In this document: positions 33,100 through 44,493 of the stretch, in pieces
Position numbering within the stretch: the stretch's first letter is position 1
Layout: each line of letters opens with the position of its first letter
Assembly: GCA_017354895.1 (NCBI GenBank)
Contig: CP071499.1
Location: 744,001-808,000, forward strand
Direction of reading: 5' to 3'
Source: Podospora comata
Taxonomy: Eukaryota; Ascomycota; Sordariomycetes; Sordariales; Podosporaceae
DNA: 64,000 nucleotides
The notes under the pieces: generated by a model
Seen by the model: the letters and a program-made list of their open reading frames with translations, nothing else
Told to the model about the DNA's origin: nothing
Databases searched by the model: none
Translations under genes and position numbers: made by a program

Positions 33100-34334
33100 A
33101 TGTCTTCGTCTCTGCCAGGCGTCCGGCCACTTCCCGACTCTCAGTATGATCTTAGCACCTACTGGGGCCGTGTGAGGCATACTGCGAGCATTACAGATCC
33201 GAGGTGAGAGCAAACTGACAACCTGTCTTATAACCATAACCTACCAGGTCGATGAGTGAGGTGTGAGTGAGTAGGGCACCTGTACCCGCCGGCCCATCCC
33301 ACATCACCAACCTGCCTTGCTTTTTATGTCGTGCCAGCATATACTAACCTGCGACCGTCAATAGGACCCTCCTCGTAGGCAGTGCCGGTCTTACAGATGC
33401 CAAAAACCTCCTCATCGCCTACAAGAACGGGCAAATTCCACACATGACCCCCGACCTCTGGAAGGCCAAGAAGATTGTCGACTCGACTCTGCACCCAGAC
33501 ACAGGCGAGGCGGTCTTCCTCCCCTTCCGCATGTCATGCTTTGTCCTCTCCAACTTGGTGGTGACAGCGGGCATGTTGACCCCTGGCCTTGGTGTAAGCC
33601 CTGTACCTCCCCCCCTTTCCGGTCACATACTCACCTCCATACAGAACCGCGGCACCATCGCCTGGCAAGTAGCCAACCAGTCCCTCAACGTAGCAATCAA
33701 CTACTCCAACTCCAACAAATCCTCCCCCTTATCCTGGTCCAAAATCGCCCAATCCTACTTCCTCGCCGTCGGCGCCTCCTGCTCCGTAGCCGTAGGCCTC
33801 AACTCCCTCGTCCCCCGTCTGAAATCCATCACCCCTTCCACGCGCCTCATCCTCGGCCGACTCGTCCCCTTCGCCGCCGTGGCCTCGGCCGGTGCCCTCA
33901 ACGTCTTCCTCATGCGCGGGGAGGAGATCCGCACCGGCATCGACGTCTTCCCTGTCCTGTCTCAAAAGGCCAGGGAGGCGTTTGCTGCCCAGGGCAAGTC
34001 CCCCTCCGAGGTGGAGAGTCTGGGCAAGAGCCAAAAGGCGGCGACGTTGGCGGTGGGGGAGACGGCGGTGAGCAGGGTGCTGAATTCGTCCCCGATCATG
34101 GTCATCCCCGCGCTGGCGCTGGTGAGGTTCCAGAGGACGGAGTGGCTGAGGAAGAACCCTAGGTGGACGACGCCGTTGAATTTGGGGTTGATCTTGGTGA
34201 CGTCGTATGCGGTTTTGCCGTTGGCGCTGGCGGCGTTCCCGCAGAGGCAGAAGGTTAGGGCGGATAGTTTGGAGGAGAGGTTTCATGGACGGGGTGGGGA
34301 GGGGGGGTTGGTGGAGTTCAATAGGGGTATTTGA
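33100..34334 (+). CDS. Sideroflexin family mitochondrial carrier, 340 aa
   Basis: Sideroflexins are multi-pass inner-membrane proteins; animal members transport serine into mitochondria for one-carbon metabolism. Three exons: 33100-33203, 33365-33593, 33645-34334. Exon 1 gives MSSSLPGVRPLPDSQYDLST and a WGRVRH segment, then DPRTLLVGSAGL across the splice. The family hallmark HPDTGE is at about residues 78-83, followed by FLPFRMSCFV. Helices include VVTAGMLTPGLG and later IMVIPALALVRF and LGLILVTSYAVLPLALA. The length agrees with the family (~320-340 aa). The second intron is 51 bp, keeps frame and has no stop, so retention would insert 17 residues. Codons are C-rich to about 33,960 and then become G-rich. 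Confidence 0.92.
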
Positions 34335-35869
34335 GGAGATATAGGGAAATAAACGGATGGTTCAAGATGCATGGTGTTTTGGAGGCTGAGGGGGTGAAGG
34401 GTTTAAGAAAGAAGGTTTGCCTGGGCGTGAGAGCGTTGCCAGTTGTCGGTGTTAGCTTGAAGTCTAATTCCCCTTCTCCAAGATCCAGAATCCGGGCAGA
34501 GGGTTCGGTTTTCCAGCAAGTCCTTCTCCAACCAACACTCAAACTTTATCCAACCAGGTCCAACACTTCGGATTCCCCGAGTCCACTGGGACATGAGCAT
34601 CTCAAACATTGTCTTGCGTAAAGACACTCACCAACTGAAGATACCCTACCCAAGGCTCCCGTCTCAGTGAACAACATGAGATCCGTTCACAAAACAAGGG
34701 GTGTAATCTGATGCAAGTCCCACTTTCGTCACGGTGACTTGAACCCAGTATGTGGAGCCTGTGAAACAGTTGTTGTTGTTACTGTTGTGGTGCGTGAACT
34801 GTTGCACGGCAGATGGTGAGTGAAACCACACTTGTGTGAATTTCAAAGCCCCAGATCTTCAAAAACACATCCATAGGCCTTGAAATATCTTCAACACGCC
34901 TTCAAGAACAGATATTTGTGAGAATAGACGAAACAGGCGGGAAAATACAAGTTGAATTTTCACGCTGAGAATGAGGAGTTGTGAGAGAGGCTCTCCAGGC
35001 AGGCAGCCTAACCCCACATATCTTATCTCATATTTACGCTTGCCTGTTATTGATCATGTGAAGGAGTGTGAATGCTCCTTTTTTTCGCAGGCAAGTCTTG
35101 GGGACCAAAGATAAAATCACTGGACTGTTTCGGATGAGGAGGGATCGGTGCCCATTTCCACTTGATCTGCTTGTCAGACCATTAGCTTTGGAGGGTTGGT
35201 GAGATGAGACCACAGACTGATGCCTTGAAAGCAAATTGAGAGGAAAGTGGGCATGTCAATCATTTCGTTTCGAAATATGGATTTGATGAACGTTTTATGC
35301 AAACTTTGCTGTGCCATGGTTGATTTGGGGGCTGTGGTGGTGGTGTACTGGGTTGGATACCAAGCATAAGTTGGGTTAGGGTAGTTTATGGGCCCTTGAT
35401 TTATCCATCACCCCGTGTTTGTGAATGATATGAAGGCAAAGTATTACACCATACTAAGATGTCCCTCACCTAGATAGCCAACCTTTCCCCCACCACTTGC
35501 TTTGAGCAGATTTTGTTGATGTTATTGTTTTAGTCCGAGCGGAGGACGGTCTTTCATGATGGATGGGTGGTCACACCCCCACTAACCCTACAGCGGTAAA
35601 AGACCGTTGCCACCTGCCCGTTCGAATTCGTTTCCTTTCTTACTTCAATAAGGCGCTCCTTCCTGCAGATAAGGATGAAGTCATCCTGCAATGCAGCAGC
35701 CACAACCCCAAAAAAGTGAAGAAGGAAGAGAGGATTGCAACAGCCGCGGGGAAGTCCTGGTGGTGCTTGCTTGCCAGTTGTTGGTCCACTGACGAAAGAG
35801 AGGGGTCATCTTCTTTGGATTTTGGCCACTGCGGGGCAGCCACGGCAACCAGCCAGCGACCACCCCCCA

Positions 35870-35885
35870 ACACACACACACACAC
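35870..35885 (+). repeat. CA dinucleotide tract
   Basis: About eight CA units in the gene-poor region; simple microsatellite. Confidence 0.8.
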
Positions 35886-37348
35886 CACACCATCCCGTCA
35901 CAAAGTGTAGCGGGATCTCGTGAACCCTTGATATTGTCCAAGGCGACCCTGTAATTGCAAAAAAAACCGGGCCTAGACAATGCTTGAAGGGTAAAGGAGA
36001 GAGTAACGGGGAATTTTGAAATCTGTAAGCTAATTCTGTTGTTCTCACAGTCTCGTCATGAATATCACAACAAGAAAAAGCCAAGAACCGGCTGGTTGCC
36101 TTCGCTGACAGCTGGACATCGGGTCACAGCGTAGATCCATCTGGTGTGTGCTTACCGTCGTGTATTAGCAAAAGTTGCACGAAGAACCACCATTGCCCAT
36201 TGGAAGGAAAAGAAGTTGGTTGTGGTTGGGGGTGGTTTGATTGCGTTTCCCCGACAAAACCCGCCTGCTCGTTGCAGTGTGTGCACACATATGGGATCGC
36301 GCTAGATACCGATGAGGAGAGATCCCGGGGTTCTGCATGTGCATGGAGGGGGACGATGGAGGGGGGGATGTGATCTTTTTGGCCCGTCCCATCTTTATCA
36401 GTTTCTTGTTAATGTGGGAGCCAAACTGTTGATCACCACTTGGCCTCTTTTACCCCTTCTTGGATGCTGGTTTCCAGTGTGAGAAAGGCACAACATACAC
36501 ATATTCATTGCTGAGAAAAAAGGAGGAAGCTGGGCGGTCAGGTTCGGTGCGAGACGGACTCGGTAGCACTGCAGGGCTCCTCCTCCGCCATCAAGCGCGC
36601 ACCGAGGCTTCCGTTTTCCGCAACCGCCAGGCAAAGAGCACGCTCCCGTGCCGCTCGCGAAGCTGCAAGGCGCAACCATACCCTTCGGCTTGGGATGGAA
36701 TGCTGCGCTGAGTTACGCGATAGCCAGAGAGAACAGCTTGCAAGACGACAGTCAGGGCCAGCCTCTTCCATACAGAGGCTTGTGCAAATTCAAATGGAAA
36801 ATCAGAAAGCCACCCAAGGAAGACCTGACGATACCCCCGTCTTATACATTTCTCTTTCATCATTGGCGGGGCTGGCTGCCGCAGGACAGGGTTGCTGGCA
36901 CTGTGGAAGGCTGTAATAAATCGCCGAAGGTGCCCCCAAGCAGGCGCGTCTCCATAATGAAGGTTGTTATTGTCCTTGTTCGATCCCGCTCTGGGGGCTG
37001 CCTCTTGGGAGCTGAGGTGAATCAACACCACACCTGGTGGGAAATGGAAGTCTGTCACCCTGCCGCGTGGTTGATGACTCGGAAATCAGGTCCACGACTG
37101 TGGAACAGAGTGGAGAAAGATCAGAGACCCAGAGTCTCATCAACACCAACCAATCCTTCGACATATATGCAGCTGCCTTGAACGTAAGAAATGCTTCAAC
37201 ATGAACGAAGTAGGCCGATTGCGAAAGGCACAGACCACGCCCCCAGACCACGGCCCCAGACCACGGCCGATACCCATCCGTTGATCCTGGGAGGATGATG
37301 TAAAGGTCCAGCTCATTTTCTCTTGTTGTCTTCTTATTCCGGAACAGC

Positions 37349-37370
37349 CAGTCAGTCAGTCAGTCAGTCA
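37349..37370 (+). repeat. CAGT tetranucleotide tract
   Basis: Five to six CAGT units, continuing into CAGC units to 37380. Simple microsatellite; not a CRISPR array, since there are no spacers. Confidence 0.85.
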
Positions 37371-38979
37371 GCCAGCCAGCCCGCCCCCAGGCACTGCTCT
37401 GGCCGGACCTAAAAGAACCACGGAAACACACAGAAAGAATGAACAGCAACTGGAAAAGCAAGAGGGGAGGGAGGGACTGGTGCTAATTAATATCAATGAA
37501 GGAGGGACTGAACCCGCGCTGGCGCATGCAACACTCCATGCCAGGTGCTTCCGGAGCGGCGTACATGTGGTTGTCCATTATCCTAGCGAAAACCACCGTA
37601 CGCACAGATGGATGGATGGGTGGATAACTGGTAGCTCTTTCACAGTCACTTCCACGACGAGATGATGACAGCCAGCTACAAGACATAAAAAGGTTACAGA
37701 CACATACTACAGTAACTGAGGAGGGTTCGAGATGCTTTAATGGGCATATCTCATGATGTTGAAAAGTGGAAGGGATCCACACTGTCCTACCACACTGTGT
37801 TTCTACCTAAGAAGCCTCGAAGAGCCCCGCCTAATGTCAAAGGCGGGCACACGAATCAGCGCTTCGGGTCTGATGTCAGCGTCGCAAACACCACTAGAGG
37901 AAAGTGCGAGACTTGGGAGGTCCACACTGTGCCAGGCATTGGTGGCGCGGGACCAAGCATGTCAGGTCAGGTTTCAATAAGAGTGGAAGGCGAAACTCGA
38001 GGCTTGGCAAAGCCGAGATGTGAACGTACCCAATGGCAGGGTGGGCTTTTGGCCATTTTCCATCTGAAGTTGCTGTGTTGTTTTTGGGACGTTGACGACG
38101 GGCGCTGCTGCGGTATATTCGTCATTGGCTCTTTTGTGCAAAAGTGAAGGTGGTTCCAGCCCTGTGCTCCTGGTGCTGGTTCGGTGTTGACATCGACAAG
38201 GTGTGGTTTGACCGAGAGTCTGCTGGAGCCAACGGGTGAAAACCTAAACAGGGTCGCCAAAGTCACAAGTCGCCCGTTCCCCTTCGCCGAAGACACCAAC
38301 ACTTGAGCGAAACATTCTAGGGCAATCAACCGTCCTTTGGCCGCGGCGAAAAATATACGTCCCCCTTTTCCACACCCTATCAAAGACACTCAACCACTCA
38401 AGCACCAGTGGGCGAGAGAGTTCCCTCAGCCGAGCGTACAACCAGCACCATTCACCACACCCAGCACCATTCACCACACCCAGCACACCCAGCACACACC
38501 CAAGCAGCGCAGCGCAGACACCAGCGACAAACGGGGCTTGGGCTTCCTTCCCTCGCTCCATCTTCGCGCCAACCTGCTTTCAGTCCAAATTCCGGCTTCC
38601 ACCTTCTCCATTCCTTCCTCACCAGCATCATTGAGCACCTTCGACGAGAGAGACTCGAGACTCGACACTCCAACCGCCTTGATTTCTATTGTGTCGTCAA
38701 TCGGTCGAATGCTGATACCTCCGTGACGGGGCTCCCAACGGCCAGCCAGCGCGCGAGGGCTTCGCCAAAAACCCCGACGTCAGCTAGGAATACCACTCGC
38801 CGGTATTCACCCAGCTCGGGACGCAACCCTTTCACTTGGTGTCAAACCTTAACCACCGACTGCCTCCACCTTCCCCGGGTCAGACACGATACGGGACCTT
38901 CCTGCCCTCGCCCTCTCCCACACTCTTCCCATTTTCCCAATCCTGCCACCCTCTTTGCAGAGAGTAGCGAAGCAGGACA

Positions 38980-41367
38980 ATGTCGACTCCGACTACTGCA
39001 ACTGCGACGCTCCCTCCCTACAGTCACAGTCACTTTCACTACCCACACCACCACCAGCAGCATAAATCGTTCCCACAACCAAATACCTCTGCCTACCGCT
39101 CTACGAACCCGGTGCTTCCTCCTGCCTCTCGTCTCGTTTATCCCTCTACCTCCGGCTACAACACTCACCCGGCGACACACGCCGCGTCAAATGGAGCGAG
39201 TCTGATGCCCCTGGAGCCATCGAGACACCACCCACACGACTCGGCCGACTTGGCCTCCCATCGCTCGGAATCGCTCTATTCAACCATGCCGGCAAACTCG
39301 CAGTCAAGCCGAACCCAAGTGGTGACCAACCCGCCGCCGTCGTCGTCAAAAAAGAGACAGAGAGATGTCGATTGGAATGATTTCTACAAAAATGGCCTGC
39401 CGACCGAAATCATCGTCATTGATGACTCCCCCGAGCCCGAGGAGCCGGCAACGTCCAAGAACCTGACCAACGGACATTCCTATGCCAGCGGCCCGACCGA
39501 TGCTTCGGTCGCCCCTCCGGCCAAGAGGAGGAGAAAAGAGACTGATGCGGCGCCTTACGACCCTGTTCACCATATCGCATCACACACCCACACTCCTCGC
39601 CAGTATGGGTCGCCAAGCAAATCGACAACGTCAAGTGGCCGTACCAACTCTGCCAATCATACCACGGCCGCTACCTCACTTGGCTCACTTTCATCAAACG
39701 GTCAGTATGACCACGAGTTGCAGCAGGCGAGCCAGGGCCAGAAGCGGAAAAGAACCCGGGCGCAGACGAACAGCGAGGCGAAGCGTCGCGAGGCTCTGGT
39801 CACAGATGCTTTTGCCAGCTACATTCCTCCTCGGCAGCCCATCAAGAAGTCCCGAGATGTCCCGGTCCAGATCATCACTGATGTGAGCCATTTCCATCAC
39901 GGTGCCATTGTGAATAGCTACACTAACCACCAATGCTAGCCTCCGCACATGCAGACCTCGCGGGTCGACGATGACGAAGGTCACTACATTGTTGTGCCGG
40001 ACAATCCCTTGACTGAGCGATGTAAGTTGTTGCTCAATTATGATGAACGCCTCGGGCATCCTGTTGACGCGAGTCTGAAACAGATCAAATGGTCAAGCTG
40101 CTTGGACAAGGCACGTTCGGCAAAGTCGTCCAAGCCAAGGACAGGCAGCGTCCAGGGAAGTTGGTCGCCATCAAGATCATTCGCTCGGTGCAAAAGTACC
40201 GCGAAGCCAGCAAGATTGAGCTCCGAGTCCTGGAAACGCTCAAGGCCAACGACCCGGAGAATCGCAACAGGTGCATTCACCTCCGAGACTGCTTCGACTA
40301 CCGCGGCCACATCTGCATCGTTATGGACCTGTTGGGTCAGAGCGTGTTCGACTTTCTTAAGAGCAATAATTTCGTCCCCTTTCCCAACAGCCAGATTCAG
40401 AGCTTCGCCCGCCAGCTGTTTACCAGCGTAGCCTGTGCGTACCGTTTTCTGGCCAAACACCACGGGATTTGTGTTGCTGACTCTTTCTTTTCGCAGTCTT
40501 GCATGATCTCAACTTGATCCACACGGATTTGAAGCCCGAGAATATCTTGCTTTGTCATAACGAGTACCAGACGTTCACGTACAACCGCAAGATTCCATCC
40601 TCGAGCAGCAATGTTGCCCGCCAGGCCACACAAAGAAGAGTATTGTTGGACACCGAGATCCGGTTGATTGACTTTGGGTCTGCAACATTTCAGGACGAAT
40701 ATCACTCGTCCGTTGTGTCAACTCGGCATTACCGTGCACCTGAAATCATTCTTGGTCTTGGCTGGTCTTTCCCCTGCGACATTTGGAGCATTGGATGCAT
40801 TCTCGTCGAGTTCTTCACCGGAGATGCCCTTTTCCAGACACACGATAACCTCGAGCATCTGGCCATGATGCAGGCGGTGGTGGACGCCAATATCGACACT
40901 CACCTTGTCCAGTCTGTTAACCGCCAGCCACGCAATGGCACCAACCCAGCATCCAGGTAAGATTCTCGGAAGACGCTCTTCGCTGGAGCAGCACAACTGA
41001 CAGCACAATAGGTACTTCAAGCGGAACAAGCTTGATTACCCGACAGCAGATACCACAAGACAGTCGAAGAGATTTGTCAGAGCAATGAAGACACTTCCGG
41101 TTTGTGTTTTGTTGCGTGGACCCATCTATGACGAGTCTGCTAACCCTGTTGCAGGAGATCATTCCGCCGAACAACAAGTTCCTGAAAGAGTTCTTGGCCC
41201 TTTTACAAAAGATCTTTGTCTATGACCCTGCCAAACGGATAACGGCCAAGGAGGCTCTGAGCCATCCCTGGTTCCAGGAACACGCTTACCCCGACGACGG
41301 AACCGAGGCTGCTCGCATTCGCGCCGAAAAGCAGAGACTCAACGAACTGTCGGCCATTGCGCCATGA
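38980..41367 (+). CDS. lkh1: LAMMER-type dual-specificity protein kinase, 698 aa
   Basis: Six exons: 38980-39882, 39940-40021, 40084-40434, 40497-40956, 41012-41099, 41155-41367; all introns GT-AG, 55-62 bp. Exon 1 encodes a ~300-residue disordered, basic N-terminus. The kinase domain has the Gly loop GQGTFGKV near residue 336, the Lys in VAIKIIRS, the catalytic DLKPEN near 457 and the metal-binding DFGS near 504. EHLAMM near 565-570 is the variant of the EHLAMMERILG motif that names the family. The substrate-binding loop [10 protein letters not shown] is intact. Clk/LAMMER kinases phosphorylate SR splicing factors and, in yeasts, control stress response, aggregation and growth. The C-terminus ([11 protein letters not shown]) is typical. 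Splice junctions regenerate unbroken kinase motifs ([20 protein letters not shown]), which supports them. Confidence 0.95.
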
Positions 41368-42306
41368 TGAGCAGAACGTAGGCAGCCACCCACGCTGCGC
41401 CGGAGAAGCTTTAAGCAATTTGTCGCTGGACGTCGACATGAAAGAAACGAAGAAGGTCGCGACAAGTGACGGGCAGTCTAGGTGATGATTTCAGCGTCCG
41501 AGGCGAGCATCTCGTGTCAAACCCGGGCACATACAGCATACATCAGCAAGTGCCATGGCTCGGTGTATCATCATCCACGGTTGTGGGTTTTGGTCCGCAT
41601 TTACTGTGCGGTGGTGATTGCACACCTTTTGGTCTGCAAATGAGATATGAAGACTGGTGTTGGGGGTGGGAGGGTTTTTGGGGGAGTTGTAGGCTGGTTC
41701 ATTTTAGCATGGTTTTATTGGCCTTTCTTTTCTGGGATGTGTGGTATAATGTGTGTTGAGGTTCGGGAGGGACTGGAGTGCTGCTCGGATCTCATAGAGG
41801 GAACTTGTTTCACGGGTGTTCATGGGGTGCCTGCAACATCATGGTGGCTGGCGACAGATGAAGGCTTGCCCGCTCGCTCTGCTTGAAATGGTGATTTCAT
41901 ATCGGTGCTGTCGTCCCCCCGCAGTGCAACACGGTCAGAAAGGCTTGATTGGTTTTGGTTCATTTCACACAAAGTATACCCTCGACTATGCACCGGCAGT
42001 CGTTATGGATGTATCTAGGATCTGATGGAGGTTTTAAATGTGCGTTGCTCCCGCTCTCACCTCTGTTGGTGTTTTGTGATTCAGTCTTTGCTAACATCAT
42101 GGAGCTTTTAGCGTTATTCGGCATCTTACTACATACGTTGCTTCAACCCATAAGCGTGCGATTCACCAACGATATGATATCTATCATATACAACTGCCAC
42201 GCCTGAAGGGTTGGTCGGGAATAATGGGCAAGGCAACAGCAACATGGATGGGTGTCTTGTTGGGTGGCTATATAGATAGCAGACAAATGTTTTATTGGGG
42301 TGGTTG

Positions 42307-42340
<34 letters not shown>

Positions 42341-42688
42341 TGTTGTCAGTGTGTGTCTGGAATAAAGACAGAAGAAAGAGGACTATGGACTGGGTTCCTT
42401 GTGACGATAAGGGGGTTTTGTTGATTGAGCCAGGGGGTATTGTCATAGTCCTTTTGGGAAGGGGCTCGCGGTGATGGTCTTGTTGCTTCTAGCTGGTTAC
42501 TGGTCGATCTCGTTGCGCGTTTTATCATCGTTCTGCGAGCGGAATATCGAAATCATCATCATCATCAAGCAAGCCATTCAGAAAAATCGATCTCCATCTC
42601 TCGCCTCGTCCCCTTAGACATCAACGGCATCGAATCGAATCGCCAGCCCGTTGAGTGATTTGATTAGAGATTAGGTATCCAGAAGAGC
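41368..42688. other. Intergenic region
   Basis: About 1.3 kb holding the 3' end of the kinase gene and the promoter of the next gene. A GT tract lies at 42310-42338. No gene seen. Confidence 0.5.
42310..42338 (+). repeat. GT dinucleotide tract
   Basis: About 14 GT units, the longest dinucleotide tract in the window, in intergenic sequence. Confidence 0.9.
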
Positions 42689-44275
42689 ATGACCACCACC
42701 CCGTCGCCTCTACTCGCCACACGGAGCAGCTCCCTCCAGATGCTCGCCTCGTTGCTCCGTCTCCCGCCCGAGATGATGGTTGGGGGGGCAACCACGAGGG
42801 AGATGCCTGCCCAATGGCTCGCGGAGCAGAAGCAGGTGGTTGACTCGGGGGTTTTGCCTTTCGAGGTGCTGGCGAAACCCACCACCACCGCGAGGGAAGT
42901 GTCGTCGTCGTCGTCCAGGTGGAGGAGGGTTGTTGCTCCGTTCTTGCTTACCGGCAGTCGTCAACGGGGGTTGTGTCAAGCCCATGGTGGTCTCGATTAT
43001 GATCTTGTCAGGGAGGTTTATGGCTTGGTTAGGAAGGAGGTGGTTGATGGCGGGGAGGGGGTGAGGTCTTGGTTGAGGTTTATTTCTCGGTGTCGAGAGG
43101 AATATAAACGGGATGATTGGAGGGATGTGAGGGGGTTTGTTGAGGATATGGCGGGGGTGGTTGTGTTGATGGAGGGGTTTGAGGTGGGTGACGGGGTGGA
43201 TGAGGAGCGGTGGGAGGGGTATTTTGGAAGGGGGGTACGGATGGAAGATGTGAAAGAAAGGTTCGGGACGGGGTGGGAGAGGGTGGGAAGTGGGTGTTTG
43301 GCTTGTGTTTTGGGGGTTATTGGCGGGAGGAAGGAGGTGGTTGTTGGGTTGAGGGGCAGTTGCTTATCGCGGGCGAAGAGGAGGACGCCGAGGCTGGAGG
43401 GACGGTGGTTGGGGGGGTGGATGGATGGGGAGATGGTGAGGGAGAGTGAGGTGCTGGCGGGGAGGTTGAGAGTTGTGAGGAGGCTGCAGGAGGTGAGGTC
43501 TGGGGGGGAGGGGGTGGGTATGAATTTTGTGAGGGGGTTTGAGGAGGTGAGGTTGGCTGACGATGCTGGTCACCGAGCTGGTGGCAATGCGATATATGAG
43601 GGTGAGGGCAGCAGGCAACTCAGCACCAACAACCCGTACAGACCTACTGACCCTAAAAGCCCATCACCACCGGTACCACCACCACAAGAACCATTCGGCG
43701 GGTTCGACGGCGCCTTCGATTCCGACGATGACCACTACCAACAAATCCTCAACACCCTCGTTCCCCCCGGCAATCACATCCAAAATCCCATACCACCACC
43801 AACACCCCCATCCATGAGTGACTCTAGAGACTATCACCCCCCTCGCCAAAGCTGGACAGCCCCCATACCCCCCCTTTCCCTCCCTCGCCGCTGCCCCCCA
43901 CCCCATCATTCTCACCCTCCTGCAAACTTGAATCCCCAAGTTCACACCGCCATCATCCCACCCCCCTCCTCAAGCTACTACGCCGACGAAATCCTCAACC
44001 ATTATCAGGATTATCAGGATCACAAACCATCAGCCAGAACAAGATCCAGCACCATCTTCTCTGGGAGACCCCGGCCAGAAGAATACGACAGCTTGGTTAG
44101 CATGGACAACAATGAAGCGGCTTTGTTGTGTCGCCGTGAACATCAGAAACGTTTGGACGAATGCTACAGTGAGAAGAGTACAAAGGCGAGGCTGAAAAGG
44201 GGGCTCGAAAGGGGCAGGAGCAGTCCAGGAAGTGATGGGGACAGGACAGAGTGGGGTGATTTCTGTCGGTTTTGA
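42689..44275 (+). CDS. Unrecognised protein with skew-switched coding sequence, 528 aa
   Basis: Single frame from ATG 42689, without introns. I recognise no family. Residues 1-310 could be a folded helical region: MLASLLRLPPEMM near the N-terminus is F-box-like only in a loose sense, and segments such as LVREVYGLVRKEVVDG and WLRFISRCREEYKR follow. Residues 315-460 are Pro/His/Ser-rich and disordered. The last 60 residues are charged (RREHQKRLDECYSEKSTKAR). The coding strand is extremely G-rich in 43,010-43,560 and turns C-rich from about 43,620, so amino-acid content (Gly/Val/Glu/Arg, then Pro/His) partly follows base skew. A long open frame in such sequence could be partly fortuitous, but the start, length and ending look like a real gene. 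Confidence 0.6.
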   Translation: MTTTPSPLLATRSSSLQMLASLLRLPPEMMVGGATTREMPAQWLAEQKQVVDSGVLPFEVLAKPTTTAREVSSSSSRWRRVVAPFLLTGSRQRGLCQAHGGLDYDLVREVYGLVRKEVVDGGEGVRSWLRFISRCREEYKRDDWRDVRGFVEDMAGVVVLMEGFEVGDGVDEERWEGYFGRGVRMEDVKERFGTGWERVGSGCLACVLGVIGGRKEVVVGLRGSCLSRAKRRTPRLEGRWLGGWMDGEMVRESEVLAGRLRVVRRLQEVRSGGEGVGMNFVRGFEEVRLADDAGHRAGGNAIYEGEGSRQLSTNNPYRPTDPKSPSPPVPPPQEPFGGFDGAFDSDDDHYQQILNTLVPPGNHIQNPIPPPTPPSMSDSRDYHPPRQSWTAPIPPLSLPRRCPPPHHSHPPANLNPQVHTAIIPPPSSSYYADEILNHYQDYQDHKPSARTRSSTIFSGRPRPEEYDSLVSMDNNEAALLCRREHQKRLDECYSEKSTKARLKRGLERGRSSPGSDGDRTEWGDFCRF

Positions 44276-44493
44276 GCAAGCGGGAATTGTGTTGTGAGAA
44301 TAGTGACATCATTTATTTCACTTGTGAATAGCATAATTATGCGAGGGCTGTGATAAAATAGTTGTTTAACTTGATATGCATTGATACATGTGCTGCGTTG
44401 ATGATGTCCAGAACAAAGTACTCGAGATATAGGCCTCTATATATCCTGAATGCAGGTCCCTCTAAAGATGGCCGTCTATGGCATGCTCATCAT

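Larger units (their letters stand above)
34335..38979. other. 4.6-kb region without a convincing gene
   Basis: The largest empty stretch in the window besides 18.5-24.3 kb. Small ORFs overlap in all frames but none has a family, a splice-consistent partner or biased codons. It holds a CA tract (35870-35885), a CAGT tract (37349-37370) and short direct repeats of a CCAGACCACGGCC unit near 37,235-37,270. The last ~650 bp, with repeated CACCCAGCACCATTCAC-type units near 38,445-38,500, is C-rich and is probably the promoter and leader of the kinase gene. Confidence 0.5.

Noticed and set aside
35612-35632. TTCGAAT-type B-box-like sequence considered for a tRNA gene
   Set aside because: No matching A box, acceptor stem or anticodon loop can be drawn around it; the similar GGTTCGA near 37,725 fails the same test.
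37349-37380. Short tandem repeats considered as a CRISPR-like array
   Set aside because: Tetranucleotide microsatellite with no spacers, in a eukaryotic genome.
38408-39205. 265-codon plus-strand ORF overlapping the LAMMER kinase start
   Set aside because: It begins at GTG rather than ATG, is His/Pro/Arg-rich from C-rich leader sequence, and overlaps the real start in another frame.
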